A stretch of DNA of 64,000 nucleotides from Pontibacter kalidii. GTDB lineage: Bacteria; Bacteroidota; Bacteroidia; Cytophagales; Hymenobacteraceae. Shown one piece after another: positions 27,431 through 37,060 of the stretch. Location of the stretch: the NCBI RefSeq assembly GCF_026278245.1, contig NZ_CP111079.1, forward strand, positions 3,536,501-3,600,500, in the 5' to 3' direction. The first letter of the stretch is position 1. Every line of letters starts with the position of its first letter. A program made the translations under genes and the position numbers. The notes under the pieces are model-generated. The model saw only the letters and a program-made list of their open reading frames with translations, made no database searches and had not been told where the DNA came from.

Positions 27431-29065
27431 ATGGCAACCGGATTTTTTAGAGTACCTACCCCAGTAAATGAGCCTGTAAAATCGTATGCACCGGGCTCCC
27501 CGGAGCGCGAGGAACTACAGCGCACCTATAAAGAACTGAAGTCGCAGCAGTTGGATGTGCCCATGTACATCGGCGGCGACAAGGTGTACACCGACAACAA
27601 GAAGCCCCTGGTGCAGCCGCACGACCACCAGCACATACTTGGTCACTTCAGCGAGGGCGACGCGTCTCACGTGGAACAGGCGATAAACGCGGCGCTTGCC
27701 GCACGCGAGGCTTGGGCCGCTATGGGCTGGGAACACCGCATCAGCATTTTCCTGAAGGCTGCTGAGCTGCTGGCCGGCCCCTGGAGAGCAAGATTGAATG
27801 CCGCTACCATGCTGGGCCAGTCCAAGAACGCCTACCAGGCCGAGATCGACTCTGCCTGCGAGCTAGTCGACTTTTTGCGCTTCAACGCCGAGTATGCTAC
27901 CGAGATTTACCACATGCAGCCGGAGTCATCGCCGGGCGTTTGGAACCGCATGGAGCACCGCCCACTCGAAGGCTTTGTATTTGCGCTCACGCCATTTAAC
28001 TTCACGGCTATCGCCGGCAACCTGCCTTCTTCTGTGGCCATGATGGGCAACGTGGTGGTTTGGAAACCTGCCAACACGCAAATTTACGCTGCCCAGATGA
28101 TCATGGAGCTGTTCCGCGAAGCCGGCCTTCCGGATGGCGTGATCAACCTGGTGTACGTGGACGGCCCAACGGCCGGAGACGTGATCTTCAACCACGCTGA
28201 CTTTGCCGGCATCCACTTTACGGGCAGTACCGGCGTGTTCCAGAACATCTGGAAAACGATTGGCAACAACATCCACAAGTATAAGACATACCCACGCATC
28301 GTAGGCGAGACCGGCGGCAAGGACTTCATACTTGCCCATAAGTCTGCCGATGCCAAGGCACTGGCTACGGCCATCTCGCGCGGCGCGTTTGAGTTCCAAG
28401 GCCAGAAGTGCTCCGCGGCCTCGCGTGCCTACATTCCGAGCAACCTGTGGGACGAGGTACGAGAATATGTGATCGAAGACCTGAAGACGTTTAAAATGGG
28501 CGCGCCAGAGGACTTCGGCAACTTCATCAACGCCGTGATCGACGAGAAGTCGTTCGACAAGATTGCCCGCTACATCGACAATGCCAAAGAGAGCAACGAG
28601 GTAGAGGTAATCGCCGGCGGCAACTACGACAAGTCGAAAGGCTACTTCATCGAGCCAACTGTGCTGCTCTCGCACAACCCGCAGTACATTACCATGTGCG
28701 AGGAGATCTTTGGCCCGGTGATCACGCTCTACGTGTATGATGAGGACAACTTCGAAGACACCGTGGAGTTGGTGAACGCCACCTCGCCGTACGCCCTGAC
28801 CGGTGCTATCTTCAGCCAGGACCGCTACATCGTAGAATATGCCACCAAGCGCCTGGACCAGGCGGCCGGCAACTTCTACATCAACGACAAGCCAACCGGC
28901 GCCGTGGTGGGCCAGCAGCCGTTCGGCGGCGCCCGTGCCTCCGGCACCAACGACAAGGCCGGCTCTATGCTGAACCTGCTGCGTTGGGTGTCTGCCCGTT
29001 CTATCAAGGAGACCTTTGTACCGCCGGTGGATTACCGTTACCCGTTCCTGGGCGAGAACAAGTAA
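27431..29065 (+). CDS. pruA: L-glutamate gamma-semialdehyde (1-pyrroline-5-carboxylate) dehydrogenase
   Basis: A 544-residue NAD-dependent aldehyde dehydrogenase converting glutamate semialdehyde to glutamate, the second step of proline catabolism. Motifs: FALTPFNFTAIAGNLPSSVA, GDVIFNHADFAGIHFTGSTG, catalytic Glu in VGETGGKDFILAHK, catalytic Cys in FEFQGQKCSAASRAY, and EEIFGPVITLYVYDE. The length is the classical P5CDH-1 size and the PRODH domain is absent, so proline dehydrogenase must be elsewhere. Start at 27431 (MATGFFRVPTP) is the family start; the frame runs 24 codons further upstream across the -7 box. Confidence 0.96.
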   Translation: MATGFFRVPTPVNEPVKSYAPGSPEREELQRTYKELKSQQLDVPMYIGGDKVYTDNKKPLVQPHDHQHILGHFSEGDASHVEQAINAALAAREAWAAMGWEHRISIFLKAAELLAGPWRARLNAATMLGQSKNAYQAEIDSACELVDFLRFNAEYATEIYHMQPESSPGVWNRMEHRPLEGFVFALTPFNFTAIAGNLPSSVAMMGNVVVWKPANTQIYAAQMIMELFREAGLPDGVINLVYVDGPTAGDVIFNHADFAGIHFTGSTGVFQNIWKTIGNNIHKYKTYPRIVGETGGKDFILAHKSADAKALATAISRGAFEFQGQKCSAASRAYIPSNLWDEVREYVIEDLKTFKMGAPEDFGNFINAVIDEKSFDKIARYIDNAKESNEVEVIAGGNYDKSKGYFIEPTVLLSHNPQYITMCEEIFGPVITLYVYDEDNFEDTVELVNATSPYALTGAIFSQDRYIVEYATKRLDQAAGNFYINDKPTGAVVGQQPFGGARASGTNDKAGSMLNLLRWVSARSIKETFVPPVDYRYPFLGENK

Positions 29066-29092
29066 GCCATACTTTCTAAGTAGCTATAACAG

Positions 29093-29126
29093 AGGCCACG
29101 CCCCAAAAGGGCGTGGCTTTTTATTT
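29093..29126 (+). terminator. Terminator after pruA
   Basis: Arms GCCACGCCC / GGGCGTGGC with a 5-nt loop, then TTTTTATTT. Confidence 0.9.
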
Positions 29127-29228
29127 GCACCTGCAGTTCCTCCATGGTTAAAAATATTGTTTTAACTTTATTTTCTGAGAACTTCCCGGCTATGCGGCTT
29201 TTAAGCCTTTTACACTTGGCTTATACTT

Positions 29229-29258
29229 TTGATTAATGGCTATTTATACCTAATTTTG
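29229..29258 (+). promoter_or_regulatory. Promoter of nuoA-J operon
   Basis: TTG (29229-29231), 19-bp spacer, TAATTTTG (29251-29258): an exact match to the Bacteroidota housekeeping consensus TTG-N17-23-TAnnTTTG. nuoA ATG begins 32 bp downstream. Confidence 0.85.
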
Positions 29259-29289
29259 CTCCCAAATCTTAAGAAAGCGACACAGTGTT

Positions 29290-29664
29290 ATGGAACCATC
29301 TGTAAATCAGTATTTACCGTCGGATTACCTGCCAATTTTTATCCAGTTTGCGGCTGCACTCGGGTTTGTGATTTTTGCACTGGTACTGACACACCTGCTG
29401 GGCCCCAAGAGAACCAGTGCCGTAAAGGGCGCCGCCTGGGAAAGCGGCATCGAGTCGGTGGGAGATGCCCGTACGCCTATTTCCTACAAGTACTTTATCA
29501 CGGCCATCCTGTTCGTGCTGTTCGACGTGGAGATCATTTTCATGTACCCCTGGGCAGTAAACTTCCGCGAGTATGGCCTGGATTTCTTCTTCCCAATGCT
29601 CATCTTCCTGGGCGTGTTGCTGGCAGGCTTCTTTTACGAGATCAAGAAGGGCATTCTTAAGTAG
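29290..29664 (+). CDS. nuoA: NADH-quinone oxidoreductase subunit A
   Basis: A 124-residue membrane subunit of complex I with three transmembrane helices; lies at the junction between the membrane arm and the quinone-binding connection. Family motifs: WESGIESVGDARTPISYKYF (the conserved loop), ITAILFVLFDVEIIFMYPWA with the key Asp/Glu pair. First gene of the nuo operon, 32 bp after a consensus promoter. Confidence 0.96.
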   Translation: MEPSVNQYLPSDYLPIFIQFAAALGFVIFALVLTHLLGPKRTSAVKGAAWESGIESVGDARTPISYKYFITAILFVLFDVEIIFMYPWAVNFREYGLDFFFPMLIFLGVLLAGFFYEIKKGILK

Positions 29665-29749
29665 ACTACGAATATTAAACTTTTGAGAATTAACCGTTGT
29701 TCTGTAGCAGGTTTATACCATACTTTCAGTACAACAAAATAATCTCGAC

Positions 29750-30304
29750 ATGAGCGATACGAATAAAGATATAATGATGGCCGAGGCCCCCGAGGGCATT
29801 TCCGGCGCGGGTTTCTTTGCCACTTCGTTAGAGAAAGTGATAGGCCTTGCCCGCAAGCATTCGCTGTGGCCGTTGCCGTTTGCCACCTCCTGCTGCGGTA
29901 TTGAGTACATGGCCACCATGGGCGCCAACTATGACATTTCCCGCTTCGGCTCGGAGCGCCCGAGCTTCTCGCCCCGCCAGGCCGACATCCTGATGGTGAT
30001 GGGAACCATCGCCAAGAAGATGGGCCCGGTGGTGAAGCAGGTGTACGAGCAGATGGCCGAGCCGCGCTGGGTGATTGCCGTGGGTGCATGCGCCTCTTCC
30101 GGCGGTATCTTCGACACCTACTCTGTGCTGCAGGGTATCGACCGCGTAGTGCCGGTGGATGTATACGTGCCGGGTTGCCCGCCGCGCCCCGAGCAGATAC
30201 TCGATGGTTTGATGCGCGTGCAGGAACTGGCCGAAAGCGAATCGCTTCGCCGCCGCGACTCTCCGGAATATCAGGCACTCTTAGCCTCTTACAACATTAA
30301 ATAA
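29750..30304 (+). CDS. nuoB: NADH-quinone oxidoreductase subunit B
   Basis: A 184-residue peripheral subunit holding cluster N2, the last [4Fe-4S] centre before quinone. Ligands are all present: tandem C48-C49 in [12 protein letters not shown]114 in VGACASSGG and C143 in [12 protein letters not shown]. Sits 85 bp after nuoA and 5 bp before nuoC. Confidence 0.97.
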   Translation: MSDTNKDIMMAEAPEGISGAGFFATSLEKVIGLARKHSLWPLPFATSCCGIEYMATMGANYDISRFGSERPSFSPRQADILMVMGTIAKKMGPVVKQVYEQMAEPRWVIAVGACASSGGIFDTYSVLQGIDRVVPVDVYVPGCPPRPEQILDGLMRVQELAESESLRRRDSPEYQALLASYNIK

Positions 30305-30309
30305 GCAGC

Positions 30310-30816
30310 ATGGAGCTTACGAACGAAAACGTACTCGGCAAGATCATCAGCGAGTTTGGGGAAGAGAACATCTGGGACGCAATGAACCCGGATGGCATCA
30401 TGACGATCACCACCAACCGCGAGACCATACATAAGCTGGTGAAATACCTGCGCGACGACAAGGAACTGCAGATTAGCTTCCTGACCACCATGTGCGGTAT
30501 CCACTACCCGGGCCAGGGCGAGAAGGAAATGTGCATGATGTACCAGAAGCACAGCCTGCGCCACAATTACCGCATCCGCATTAAGGTGTACATGCCGGCC
30601 TCGGACCCGGTGCTGCCCACCTTAACGGACCTGTACGCCACCGCCAACTGGATGGAGCGCGAGGCATTCGACTTTTACGGCTTCAAGTTTATCGGCCACC
30701 CGAACCTGACCCGCATCCTCAATATTGAGGAGATGGAGTACCACCCGATGCTGAAGCAGTACCCGCTGGAGGACCAGACAAGGGAAGATAAGATCAACAC
30801 TTATTTCGGACGTTAA
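30310..30816 (+). CDS. nuoC: NADH-quinone oxidoreductase subunit C
   Basis: A 168-residue 30-kDa-type subunit of the connecting module. Typical segments: FLTTMCGIHYPGQGEK, YRIRIKVYMPASDPVLPTLT, and the signature WMEREAFDFYGFKFIGHPNL. Separate from nuoD, unlike the NuoCD fusion of enterobacteria. The usual C-terminal RRYEPF-like end is short here (DKINTYFGR). Confidence 0.95.
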   Translation: MELTNENVLGKIISEFGEENIWDAMNPDGIMTITTNRETIHKLVKYLRDDKELQISFLTTMCGIHYPGQGEKEMCMMYQKHSLRHNYRIRIKVYMPASDPVLPTLTDLYATANWMEREAFDFYGFKFIGHPNLTRILNIEEMEYHPMLKQYPLEDQTREDKINTYFGR

Positions 30817-30869
30817 GCCAGTTTTGTATAGTTACTAACAACTATAGCTGACAGAAAAAGAAGACCATC

Positions 30870-32114
30870 ATGGCTACTGAAAATAAAACCGCCGAGCTTA
30901 CCGACATAGAGCAGTTCCGTAAAGACCACGGACTTGCTATTAAGGAAGAGCGGCCGCTTACCACGCTGAACCTGGGGCCAACCCACCCGGCCACGCACGG
31001 TATTTTCCAGAACATCCTGCAAATGGATGGCGAGGTGATCGTGGATGCTGTGCCGACCATCGGCTATATCCACCGCGCCTTCGAGAAGATTGCAGAGCGC
31101 CGGCCTTTCTACCAGATCACGCCGCTCACCGACCGCATGAACTACTGCTCCTCCCCTATCAATAACATGGGGTATCACATGACGGTGGAGAAGTTGCTGG
31201 GCATTTCGGTGCCGAAGCGTGCGCAGTATATCCGCGTGATCATGATGGAGCTGGCCCGTATCTCCGACCACCTGATCTGTAACTCGATCCTGGGGGTGGA
31301 CTCCGGTGCCTTTACCGGCTTCCTGTACGTGATGCAGGAGCGCGAGCACATCTACGACATTTACGAGGAAGTATGCGGTGCCCGTCTGACGACGAACATG
31401 GGCCGCATCGGGGGCATGGAGCGCGACCTGTCGCCGAAGGCCCTGCATATGATCGACGAGTTTCTGAAGCGCTTCCCGAAAGTATGGGCGGAGTTTGAGA
31501 AAATGCTGACCCGCAACCGCATCTTCATCGACAGAACCACGGACGTGGGCGCTATTTCTGCTGAGCGAGCGCTCAGCTATGGCTTTACCGGCCCGAACCT
31601 GCGTGCCACCGGCGTGGACTATGATGTGCGCGTGATGAACCCATACTCTTCTTACGAAGACTTTGAGTTCGAAATCCCGGTAGGCTCCAAAGGGGACACG
31701 TATGACCGCTTCCTGGTGCGCAACGAGGAAGTATGGCAAAGCCTCAAAATCATTGAGCAGGCTTACAAGAACCTGCCGGAGGGCTCCTACCACGCCGACG
31801 CGCCGCACTACTACCTGCCTCCGAAACAGGCGGTTTATACCAGCATGGAAGCGCTGATCTATCACTTCAAGATCGTGATGGGTGAGGTAGATGCGCCGGT
31901 TGGCGAAGTATACCACAGCGTGGAAGGCGGTAACGGCGAATTGGGCTTCTACCTGATCAGCGACGGTGGCCGCACGCCATACCGCCTGCATTTCCGACGC
32001 CCTTGCTTTATCTACTACCAGGCCTACACCGAAATGATCAAAGGCGGGCAGCTGGCCGACGCGATCCTGACCCTGAGTAGCCTGAACGTAATCGCCGGCG
32101 AGCTCGACGCATAA
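30870..32114 (+). CDS. nuoD: NADH-quinone oxidoreductase subunit D
   Basis: A 414-residue 49-kDa-type subunit which, with NuoB, forms the quinone-reduction site. [20 protein letters not shown] contains the conserved GPxHPxxHG with the quinone-site His; [16 protein letters not shown] and the [21 protein letters not shown]-terminal region follow. Ends just before a 58-bp palindromic spacer that separates it from nuoE. Confidence 0.97.
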   Translation: MATENKTAELTDIEQFRKDHGLAIKEERPLTTLNLGPTHPATHGIFQNILQMDGEVIVDAVPTIGYIHRAFEKIAERRPFYQITPLTDRMNYCSSPINNMGYHMTVEKLLGISVPKRAQYIRVIMMELARISDHLICNSILGVDSGAFTGFLYVMQEREHIYDIYEEVCGARLTTNMGRIGGMERDLSPKALHMIDEFLKRFPKVWAEFEKMLTRNRIFIDRTTDVGAISAERALSYGFTGPNLRATGVDYDVRVMNPYSSYEDFEFEIPVGSKGDTYDRFLVRNEEVWQSLKIIEQAYKNLPEGSYHADAPHYYLPPKQAVYTSMEALIYHFKIVMGEVDAPVGEVYHSVEGGNGELGFYLISDGGRTPYRLHFRRPCFIYYQAYTEMIKGGQLADAILTLSSLNVIAGELDA

Positions 32115-32160
32115 ACATTTATCATTTACCATTTAACATTGATCAATGATAAATGATCGA
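32115..32160. repeat. Palindromic spacer between nuoD and nuoE
   Basis: Iterated ATTTATCATTT/ACCATTTAACATT words face the complement AATGATAAAT around a GATC centre. Low-complexity inverted repeat inside an operon, no terminator T-tract. Confidence 0.7.
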
Positions 32161-32173
32161 TGACAACTGAAAA

Positions 32174-32707
32174 ATGGCAGAGACAATAAACGAAGTTAAG
32201 TTTTCTGATGCAGCCATGGCCGAGATCCAGCGCTACATCAGCCACTATCCGGAAGGACGCCAGAAGTCTGCTATACTTCCCATCCTGCACATCGCGCAGG
32301 CGGAGTTTGGCGGCTGGGTAAGCCCCGAGGTGATGGACAAAGTAGCCGAGATCCTGAACATTCAGCCGATCGAAGTATACGAGGTGGCCACGTTCTATAC
32401 CATGTTCAACCTCAAGCCGGTTGGAAAGCATGTGCTGGAAGTATGCCGCACCGGCCCTTGCTGCCTGCGCGGCGCCGACCAGATCATCGACATGATCAAG
32501 CAGAAACTCAACATCGAGGAAGGCGAGACCACCGCCGACGGCATGTTTACGCTGAAGCCGGTAGAATGCCTTGCCTCTTGCGGCTCAGGCCCGATGCTGC
32601 AGGTGCGCGAGCTGTTCTACGAAAACATCGACAGCGAAGAGAAGCTGGATGAGTTCCTGGAGACGATGCGCACCAAGGAGCACGAAACGCCGGTCTGGAA
32701 AAAGTAA
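32174..32707 (+). CDS. nuoE: NADH-quinone oxidoreductase subunit E
   Basis: A 177-residue thioredoxin-fold [2Fe-2S] (N1a) subunit of the NADH-input module. Ligands in EVCRTGPCCLRGA (first Cys pair region) and ECLASCGSGPMLQV (second pair). VYEVATFYTMFNLKPVGKH is the typical family segment. Followed by a 152-bp spacer with a palindrome before nuoF. Confidence 0.95.
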   Translation: MAETINEVKFSDAAMAEIQRYISHYPEGRQKSAILPILHIAQAEFGGWVSPEVMDKVAEILNIQPIEVYEVATFYTMFNLKPVGKHVLEVCRTGPCCLRGADQIIDMIKQKLNIEEGETTADGMFTLKPVECLASCGSGPMLQVRELFYENIDSEEKLDEFLETMRTKEHETPVWKK

Positions 32708-32719
32708 ACCGGACCTTGT

Positions 32720-32791
32720 GACAAAAGACTATTAGACAAAAGACTTTATACTTGCATCACCTCTTTTGTCCTTTGTCAAAAGCTCCTTTGT
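32720..32791. repeat. Palindromic spacer between nuoE and nuoF
   Basis: Two GACAAAAG words (32720-32727, 32735-32742) face CTTTTGTC (32763-32770) and two further CTTTGTC copies. The loop contains TTATACTTGC. Related words occur near 63.39 kb. Confidence 0.7.
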
Positions 32792-32859
32792 CAGTCACTA
32801 ATAAAGTATAAACAGGCAGAAGCCGGTAAAGCAACTGCCAAGCTATATATCCTGTTACA

Positions 32860-34206
32860 ATGGGACTTAAAATATTAACTGAGCATATCAACGTTCCCGG
32901 CATCGAGACGCTGGAAGTATATCGCAAGCACGGCGGCTACAAATCAGTAGAGAAAGCCCTGAAAACGATGTCTCCGGATGAGGTGGTGGAAGAGGTGAAA
33001 ACATCGGGCCTGCGTGGCCGCGGTGGCGCCGGCTTCCCGACGGGTATGAAATGGAGCTTCCTGGCAAAGCCGGAGGGTATTCCGCGCTACCTCGTTTGCA
33101 ATGCTGACGAATCGGAGCCGGGCACGTTCAAGGACCGCTGGTTCATGGAGAAAAACCCGCACGCGCTGATCGAAGGGATGATCACGTCGAGCTACGCGCT
33201 GGGAGCCAACACTTCTTATATCTACATCCGTGGCGAGTTGTTGTTTGTGCTGCGCATCCTGGAGAAAGCCATCGCGGAGGCGTATGCGGCCGGTTTGCTG
33301 GGCAAAAACATACTTGGCTCGGGCTACGACCTGGACCTGCATGTGGCGCCGGGTGGCGGTGCCTACATCTGCGGCGAGGAAACAGCCCTGCTGGAGTCTT
33401 TGGAAGGCAAGCGTGGCAACCCGCGCAACAAGCCTCCGTTCCCGGCGGTGAAAGGCCTGTTCCAGAGCCCAACCGTGGTAAACAACGTGGAGACCATCTC
33501 TGCTGTGCCCTGGATCGTGAACAACGGCGGCGCGGAGTATGCCAAAATTGGTATTGGCCGTAGCACAGGCACCAAACTGATCTCTGCCAGCGGTAACATC
33601 AACAACCCGGGCGTTTACGAAATTGAGCTGGGTGTGCCGGTAGAGGAATTCATCTACTCAGACCAGTATTGCGGCGGCATCTGGAAAGGCAAGCAACTGA
33701 AGGCCGTGGTGCCGGGAGGTTCATCCGTGCCGATTCTGCCCGCCAACCTGATCCTGAAAACGGCTGCCGGCGAAGATCGCCTGATGTCTTACGAGTCGCT
33801 GTCTGACGGCGGCTTTGTGAGCGGCTCCATGCTGGGCTCGGGTGCCTTTATCGTGTTTGATGAAGACCAGTGCATTGTGCGCAACACATGGAACTATGCC
33901 CGCTTCTACCACCACGAATCTTGTGGGCAGTGCAGCCCATGCCGTGAGGGTACAGGCTGGATGGAGAAAGTGCTGCACCGCATCGAGTACGGCCACGGCC
34001 ATCAGCAGGACATCGACCTGCTGGTAAGCGTAGCCAAACAGATCGAAGGAAACACCATCTGCCCGCTGGGTGATGCAGCCGCATGGCCGGTGGCAAGTGC
34101 TGTCCGCCACTTCCGCCACGAGTTTGAGTGGCACATCAACAACCCGAAAGAGGCCACAGCCCCGGGTGCGGTGTACAGAGGCCAACTCGACGCTGTAACA
34201 GCGTAA
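32860..34206 (+). CDS. nuoF: NADH-quinone oxidoreductase subunit F
   Basis: A 448-residue flavoprotein that oxidises NADH. FMN/NADH-binding glycine-rich loop GLRGRGGAGFPTGMKW at about residues 50-65, AYICGEETALLESLEG, SLBB-like domain, and the N3 [4Fe-4S] ligands in ESCGQCSPCREGTGWM plus NTICPLGDAAAWPV. Normal length. Followed by 216 bp of repeats before nuoG. Confidence 0.97.
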   Translation: MGLKILTEHINVPGIETLEVYRKHGGYKSVEKALKTMSPDEVVEEVKTSGLRGRGGAGFPTGMKWSFLAKPEGIPRYLVCNADESEPGTFKDRWFMEKNPHALIEGMITSSYALGANTSYIYIRGELLFVLRILEKAIAEAYAAGLLGKNILGSGYDLDLHVAPGGGAYICGEETALLESLEGKRGNPRNKPPFPAVKGLFQSPTVVNNVETISAVPWIVNNGGAEYAKIGIGRSTGTKLISASGNINNPGVYEIELGVPVEEFIYSDQYCGGIWKGKQLKAVVPGGSSVPILPANLILKTAAGEDRLMSYESLSDGGFVSGSMLGSGAFIVFDEDQCIVRNTWNYARFYHHESCGQCSPCREGTGWMEKVLHRIEYGHGHQQDIDLLVSVAKQIEGNTICPLGDAAAWPVASAVRHFRHEFEWHINNPKEATAPGAVYRGQLDAVTA

Positions 34207-34241
34207 GACGCGTAGCACGACATACGTGTCAAGACATTCAT

Positions 34242-34410
34242 CTTTCTGTCATTCTGAAAGAACCTTGGTTGAATTGTGAAGAAGCCATTGCGGCTTGCCC
34301 ACAAGATCCTTACAGAATGACAAAGAGGAAGAGCAAGAATAGTAAACAAGTATAGCTAAAACCGTTCGTTGTCCTGCTTCTGTCAAGAAACGAACAACGA
34401 CAAACGAACA
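34242..34410. repeat. Two palindromes between nuoF and nuoG
   Basis: First: CTTTCTGTCATTCTG (34242-34256) against CAGAATGACAAAG (about 34313-34325), a member of the widespread TGTCATTCTGA-type intergenic repeat. Second: GTTCGTTGTC (34364-34373) against CGAACAACGACAAACGAAC (34391-34409). An AAGTATA word lies between them. The reading frame upstream of nuoG runs through the second palindrome. Confidence 0.72.
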
Positions 34411-34422
34411 ATAGGATATAAA

Positions 34423-35403
34423 ATGGCTAAAGTAACCATAGATGGCATTGAGATAGAGGTAGAAGACGGAACTACCATCTTACAGGCCGCACGTAAAATC
34501 GGGGGTAAAGTAGTGCCTCCTGCCATGTGCTATTACACGCCTTTGAAAGGCAGCGGTGGTAAGTGCCGCGTGTGCCTGGTAAAAGTAACGCAGGGCTCTA
34601 CCAAAGACCCGCGCCCTATGCCTAAGCTGGTAGCTTCGTGCATCACGCAGGTACAGGACGGCATGGTGGTGGAAAACAGCACCAACGAGGACGTGCTCAA
34701 CGCCCGCAAAGGCATCGTGGAGATGCTGCTCATCAACCACCCGCTCGATTGCCCTATCTGCGACCAGGCCGGTGAGTGCAACCTGCAGGACCTTTCTTAC
34801 GAGCACGGCATCAGCGCGCAGCGCTTTGAAGAAGAGCGCCGCACGTTCAACAAGGTTGACCTGGGCCCATACATCCAGCTGCACATGACGCGCTGTATCC
34901 TGTGCTACCGCTGCGTGTACACGGCAGACCAGGTTACTCCGGAGCGTGTTCACGGTGTATTAGGTCGTGGCGATGCCGCAGAGATCGGTACCTATATCGA
35001 GAACATGGTAGACAACGAGTTCTCCGGCAACGTGATCGATGTGTGCCCGGTGGGTGCTCTCACAGACAAGACCTGGCGCTTTAAGAACCGTGTGTGGTTC
35101 ACCAAACCGATGGATGCGCATCGCGATTGCCCTACCTGCTCGGGTAAGGTAACGCTGTGGACGCGTGGCGAGGAGGTACTGCGCGTAACAGCCCGCAAGG
35201 ACCAGTACAATGAGGTGGAGGAGTTTATCTGTAACACCTGCCGCTTCGACACAAAAGAGGTAAAAGACTGGACCATTGAAGGACCGCGCCATATCGACAG
35301 AGCTTCTGTGATCTCGGCCAACCACTATGAGCTGCCGGTTGTAAACGTTCCGATCGTGCCTAACCTGCCAACATCCACTAAGAAAAACCTGCCACAGGAA
35401 TAA
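34423..35403 (+). CDS. nuoG: NADH-quinone oxidoreductase subunit G, short form
   Basis: A 326-residue Fe-S subunit, far shorter than the ~700-900 residues of classical NuoG. N-terminal ferredoxin domain with [2Fe-2S] ligands C36, C48, C51, C73; His-Cys3 site H106, C110, C113, C119 (N5); [4Fe-4S] N4 ligands C158, C161, C164 and the Cys of VIDVCPVGALTDK. Then HRDCPTCSGKV and FICNTCRFD give four more Cys, perhaps an N7-like site, after which the protein ends: the molybdopterin-like domain is missing. ATG at 34423 (MAKVTIDGIE) is the start. Short NuoG is common in Bacteroidota. Confidence 0.93.
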   Translation: MAKVTIDGIEIEVEDGTTILQAARKIGGKVVPPAMCYYTPLKGSGGKCRVCLVKVTQGSTKDPRPMPKLVASCITQVQDGMVVENSTNEDVLNARKGIVEMLLINHPLDCPICDQAGECNLQDLSYEHGISAQRFEEERRTFNKVDLGPYIQLHMTRCILCYRCVYTADQVTPERVHGVLGRGDAAEIGTYIENMVDNEFSGNVIDVCPVGALTDKTWRFKNRVWFTKPMDAHRDCPTCSGKVTLWTRGEEVLRVTARKDQYNEVEEFICNTCRFDTKEVKDWTIEGPRHIDRASVISANHYELPVVNVPIVPNLPTSTKKNLPQE

Positions 35404-35406
35404 GAA

Positions 35407-36462
35407 ATGGAGTCTGTAGACCTACTATACAAAGCGATTTACATCCTGGTTATCTTCGGCATCACCCTGCTGATAGCCACCTACTCGACTTACTTTGAGC
35501 GTAAGATAGCGGCCTTTATCCAGGACCGCGTGGGCCCGAACCGTGCCGGTCCGGCTGGTTTGCTGCAGCCGCTGGCTGACGCCGGCAAGCTGTTCTTCAA
35601 AGAGGATTTTATCCCCGCCAAGGCCAACAAGACGCTGTTTATACTTGGCCCGGGCATAGCCATGCTCGTGGCGACCATGTCGAGCGCGGTAATACCGTTT
35701 GGCGACATGCTCATCGTGGGGGGGCGCGAAGTGTACCTGCAGGCCATTGAGGTGAATATTGGGGTACTCTATATCTTTGGCGTGGTATCGCTGGGTGTGT
35801 ATGGTCTGATGATCGGCGGCTGGGCTTCCAACAACAAGTTCTCGCTGTTGGGTGCTATCCGTGCGGCATCGCAGAACATCAGCTACGAACTGGCCATGGG
35901 CCTTTCGCTGATCGCGGTGCTAATGCTGACAGGCTCGCTTTCGCTGCGCGAGATCGCAGAGCAGCAGGCAGGCTTTAACTGGAACATCTGGTACCAGCCG
36001 CTGGGCTTCCTGATCTTCCTGATCTGTGCCTTTGCCGAGACGAACCGCACCCCATTCGACTTACCCGAGTCTGAGGCCGAGCTGATCGGTGGCTACCACA
36101 CAGAGTATGGCTCCATGAAACTGGGCATGTACCTGTTCGCAGAGTACATTAACATCTTTGTGGTGTCAGCGGTAATGGCTACGCTATACTTTGGCGCCTA
36201 CAACTTCCCGTTCATGGAGAACCTGCGCCAGGCCATCAGTGACCCGGTGCTGGCCAATAACATCGTCACGCTGGTGGGCGTGGTAGCCATGTTTGCCAAG
36301 ATCTTCCTGTTCATCTTCTTCTTTATGTGGGTACGCTGGACGCTTCCGCGCTTCCGCTACGACCAACTGATGAAGCTGGGCTGGAATATCCTCTTCCCGC
36401 TGGCGATCCTGAACATCCTGCTGACAGCGGGCGGAATTCTGCTGAAAGACTATTTATTTTAA
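35407..36462 (+). CDS. nuoH: NADH-quinone oxidoreductase subunit H
   Basis: A 351-residue membrane subunit with eight or so helices, forming the quinone tunnel beneath NuoB/D. Signature AAFIQDRVGPNRAGPAGLLQ in the first cytosolic loop and AETNRTPFDLPESEAELIGG with the conserved acidic residues. Begins 3 bp after the nuoG stop. Confidence 0.97.
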   Translation: MESVDLLYKAIYILVIFGITLLIATYSTYFERKIAAFIQDRVGPNRAGPAGLLQPLADAGKLFFKEDFIPAKANKTLFILGPGIAMLVATMSSAVIPFGDMLIVGGREVYLQAIEVNIGVLYIFGVVSLGVYGLMIGGWASNNKFSLLGAIRAASQNISYELAMGLSLIAVLMLTGSLSLREIAEQQAGFNWNIWYQPLGFLIFLICAFAETNRTPFDLPESEAELIGGYHTEYGSMKLGMYLFAEYINIFVVSAVMATLYFGAYNFPFMENLRQAISDPVLANNIVTLVGVVAMFAKIFLFIFFFMWVRWTLPRFRYDQLMKLGWNILFPLAILNILLTAGGILLKDYLF

Positions 36463-36546
36463 ACTATAGTATCGAAATTTGAATGTTGACGGCGGGCAGC
36501 CTGTTAAAGTATACATTGCCTGTACAACACTCAGAACTGAATAGAG

Positions 36547-37056
36547 ATGGAACCACTATCAAATAGAAGAAAGGAAGTGGCGCAGAAGGAGATGACGTTC
36601 GCAGAGCGCGCGTACCTTCCTGCTATTGCCCAAGGCCTTGGCATAACGATAAAGCACTTCTTTAAAAAGAAAGCGACCGTACAGTACCCGGAGCAAACGC
36701 GTGAGCGCAGCTCAGTGTGGCGTGGCCTGCACGTGCTGAAGCGCGATGAGGAAGGACGTGAGCGTTGCACGGCCTGTGGCCTGTGTGCCGTGGCCTGTCC
36801 GGCCGAAGCCATCACCATGACGGCTGGCGAGCGCAAGGCGGGTGAGGAGCACCTCTACCGGGAGGAGAAGTATGCCGTTACCTATGAGGTGAACATGCTG
36901 CGCTGCATTTTCTGCGGCCTTTGCGAGGAGGCCTGCCCGAAGGCGGCGATTTTCCTGCAGGACGATAAGCTTGCCCCTGCCCGCTTTGAGCGCGACGAAT
37001 TTATCTACGGCAAAGACCGCCTGGTAGAGCCAAATAAGACCACCGAAACGAAATAG
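36547..37056 (+). CDS. nuoI: NADH-quinone oxidoreductase subunit I
   Basis: A 169-residue 8Fe ferredoxin carrying clusters N6a and N6b. Two full CxxCxxCxxxCP motifs: C74/C77/C80/C84 in CTACGLCAVACPAEAI and C120/C123/C126/C130 in CIFCGLCEEACPKAAI. Preceded by an 84-bp spacer holding an AAGTATA word. Confidence 0.97.
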   Translation: MEPLSNRRKEVAQKEMTFAERAYLPAIAQGLGITIKHFFKKKATVQYPEQTRERSSVWRGLHVLKRDEEGRERCTACGLCAVACPAEAITMTAGERKAGEEHLYREEKYAVTYEVNMLRCIFCGLCEEACPKAAIFLQDDKLAPARFERDEFIYGKDRLVEPNKTTETK

Positions 37057-37060
37057 TCTG

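Noticed and set aside
30813..32132. 439-codon frame antisense to nuoD
   Set aside because: Shadow of nuoD codon structure.
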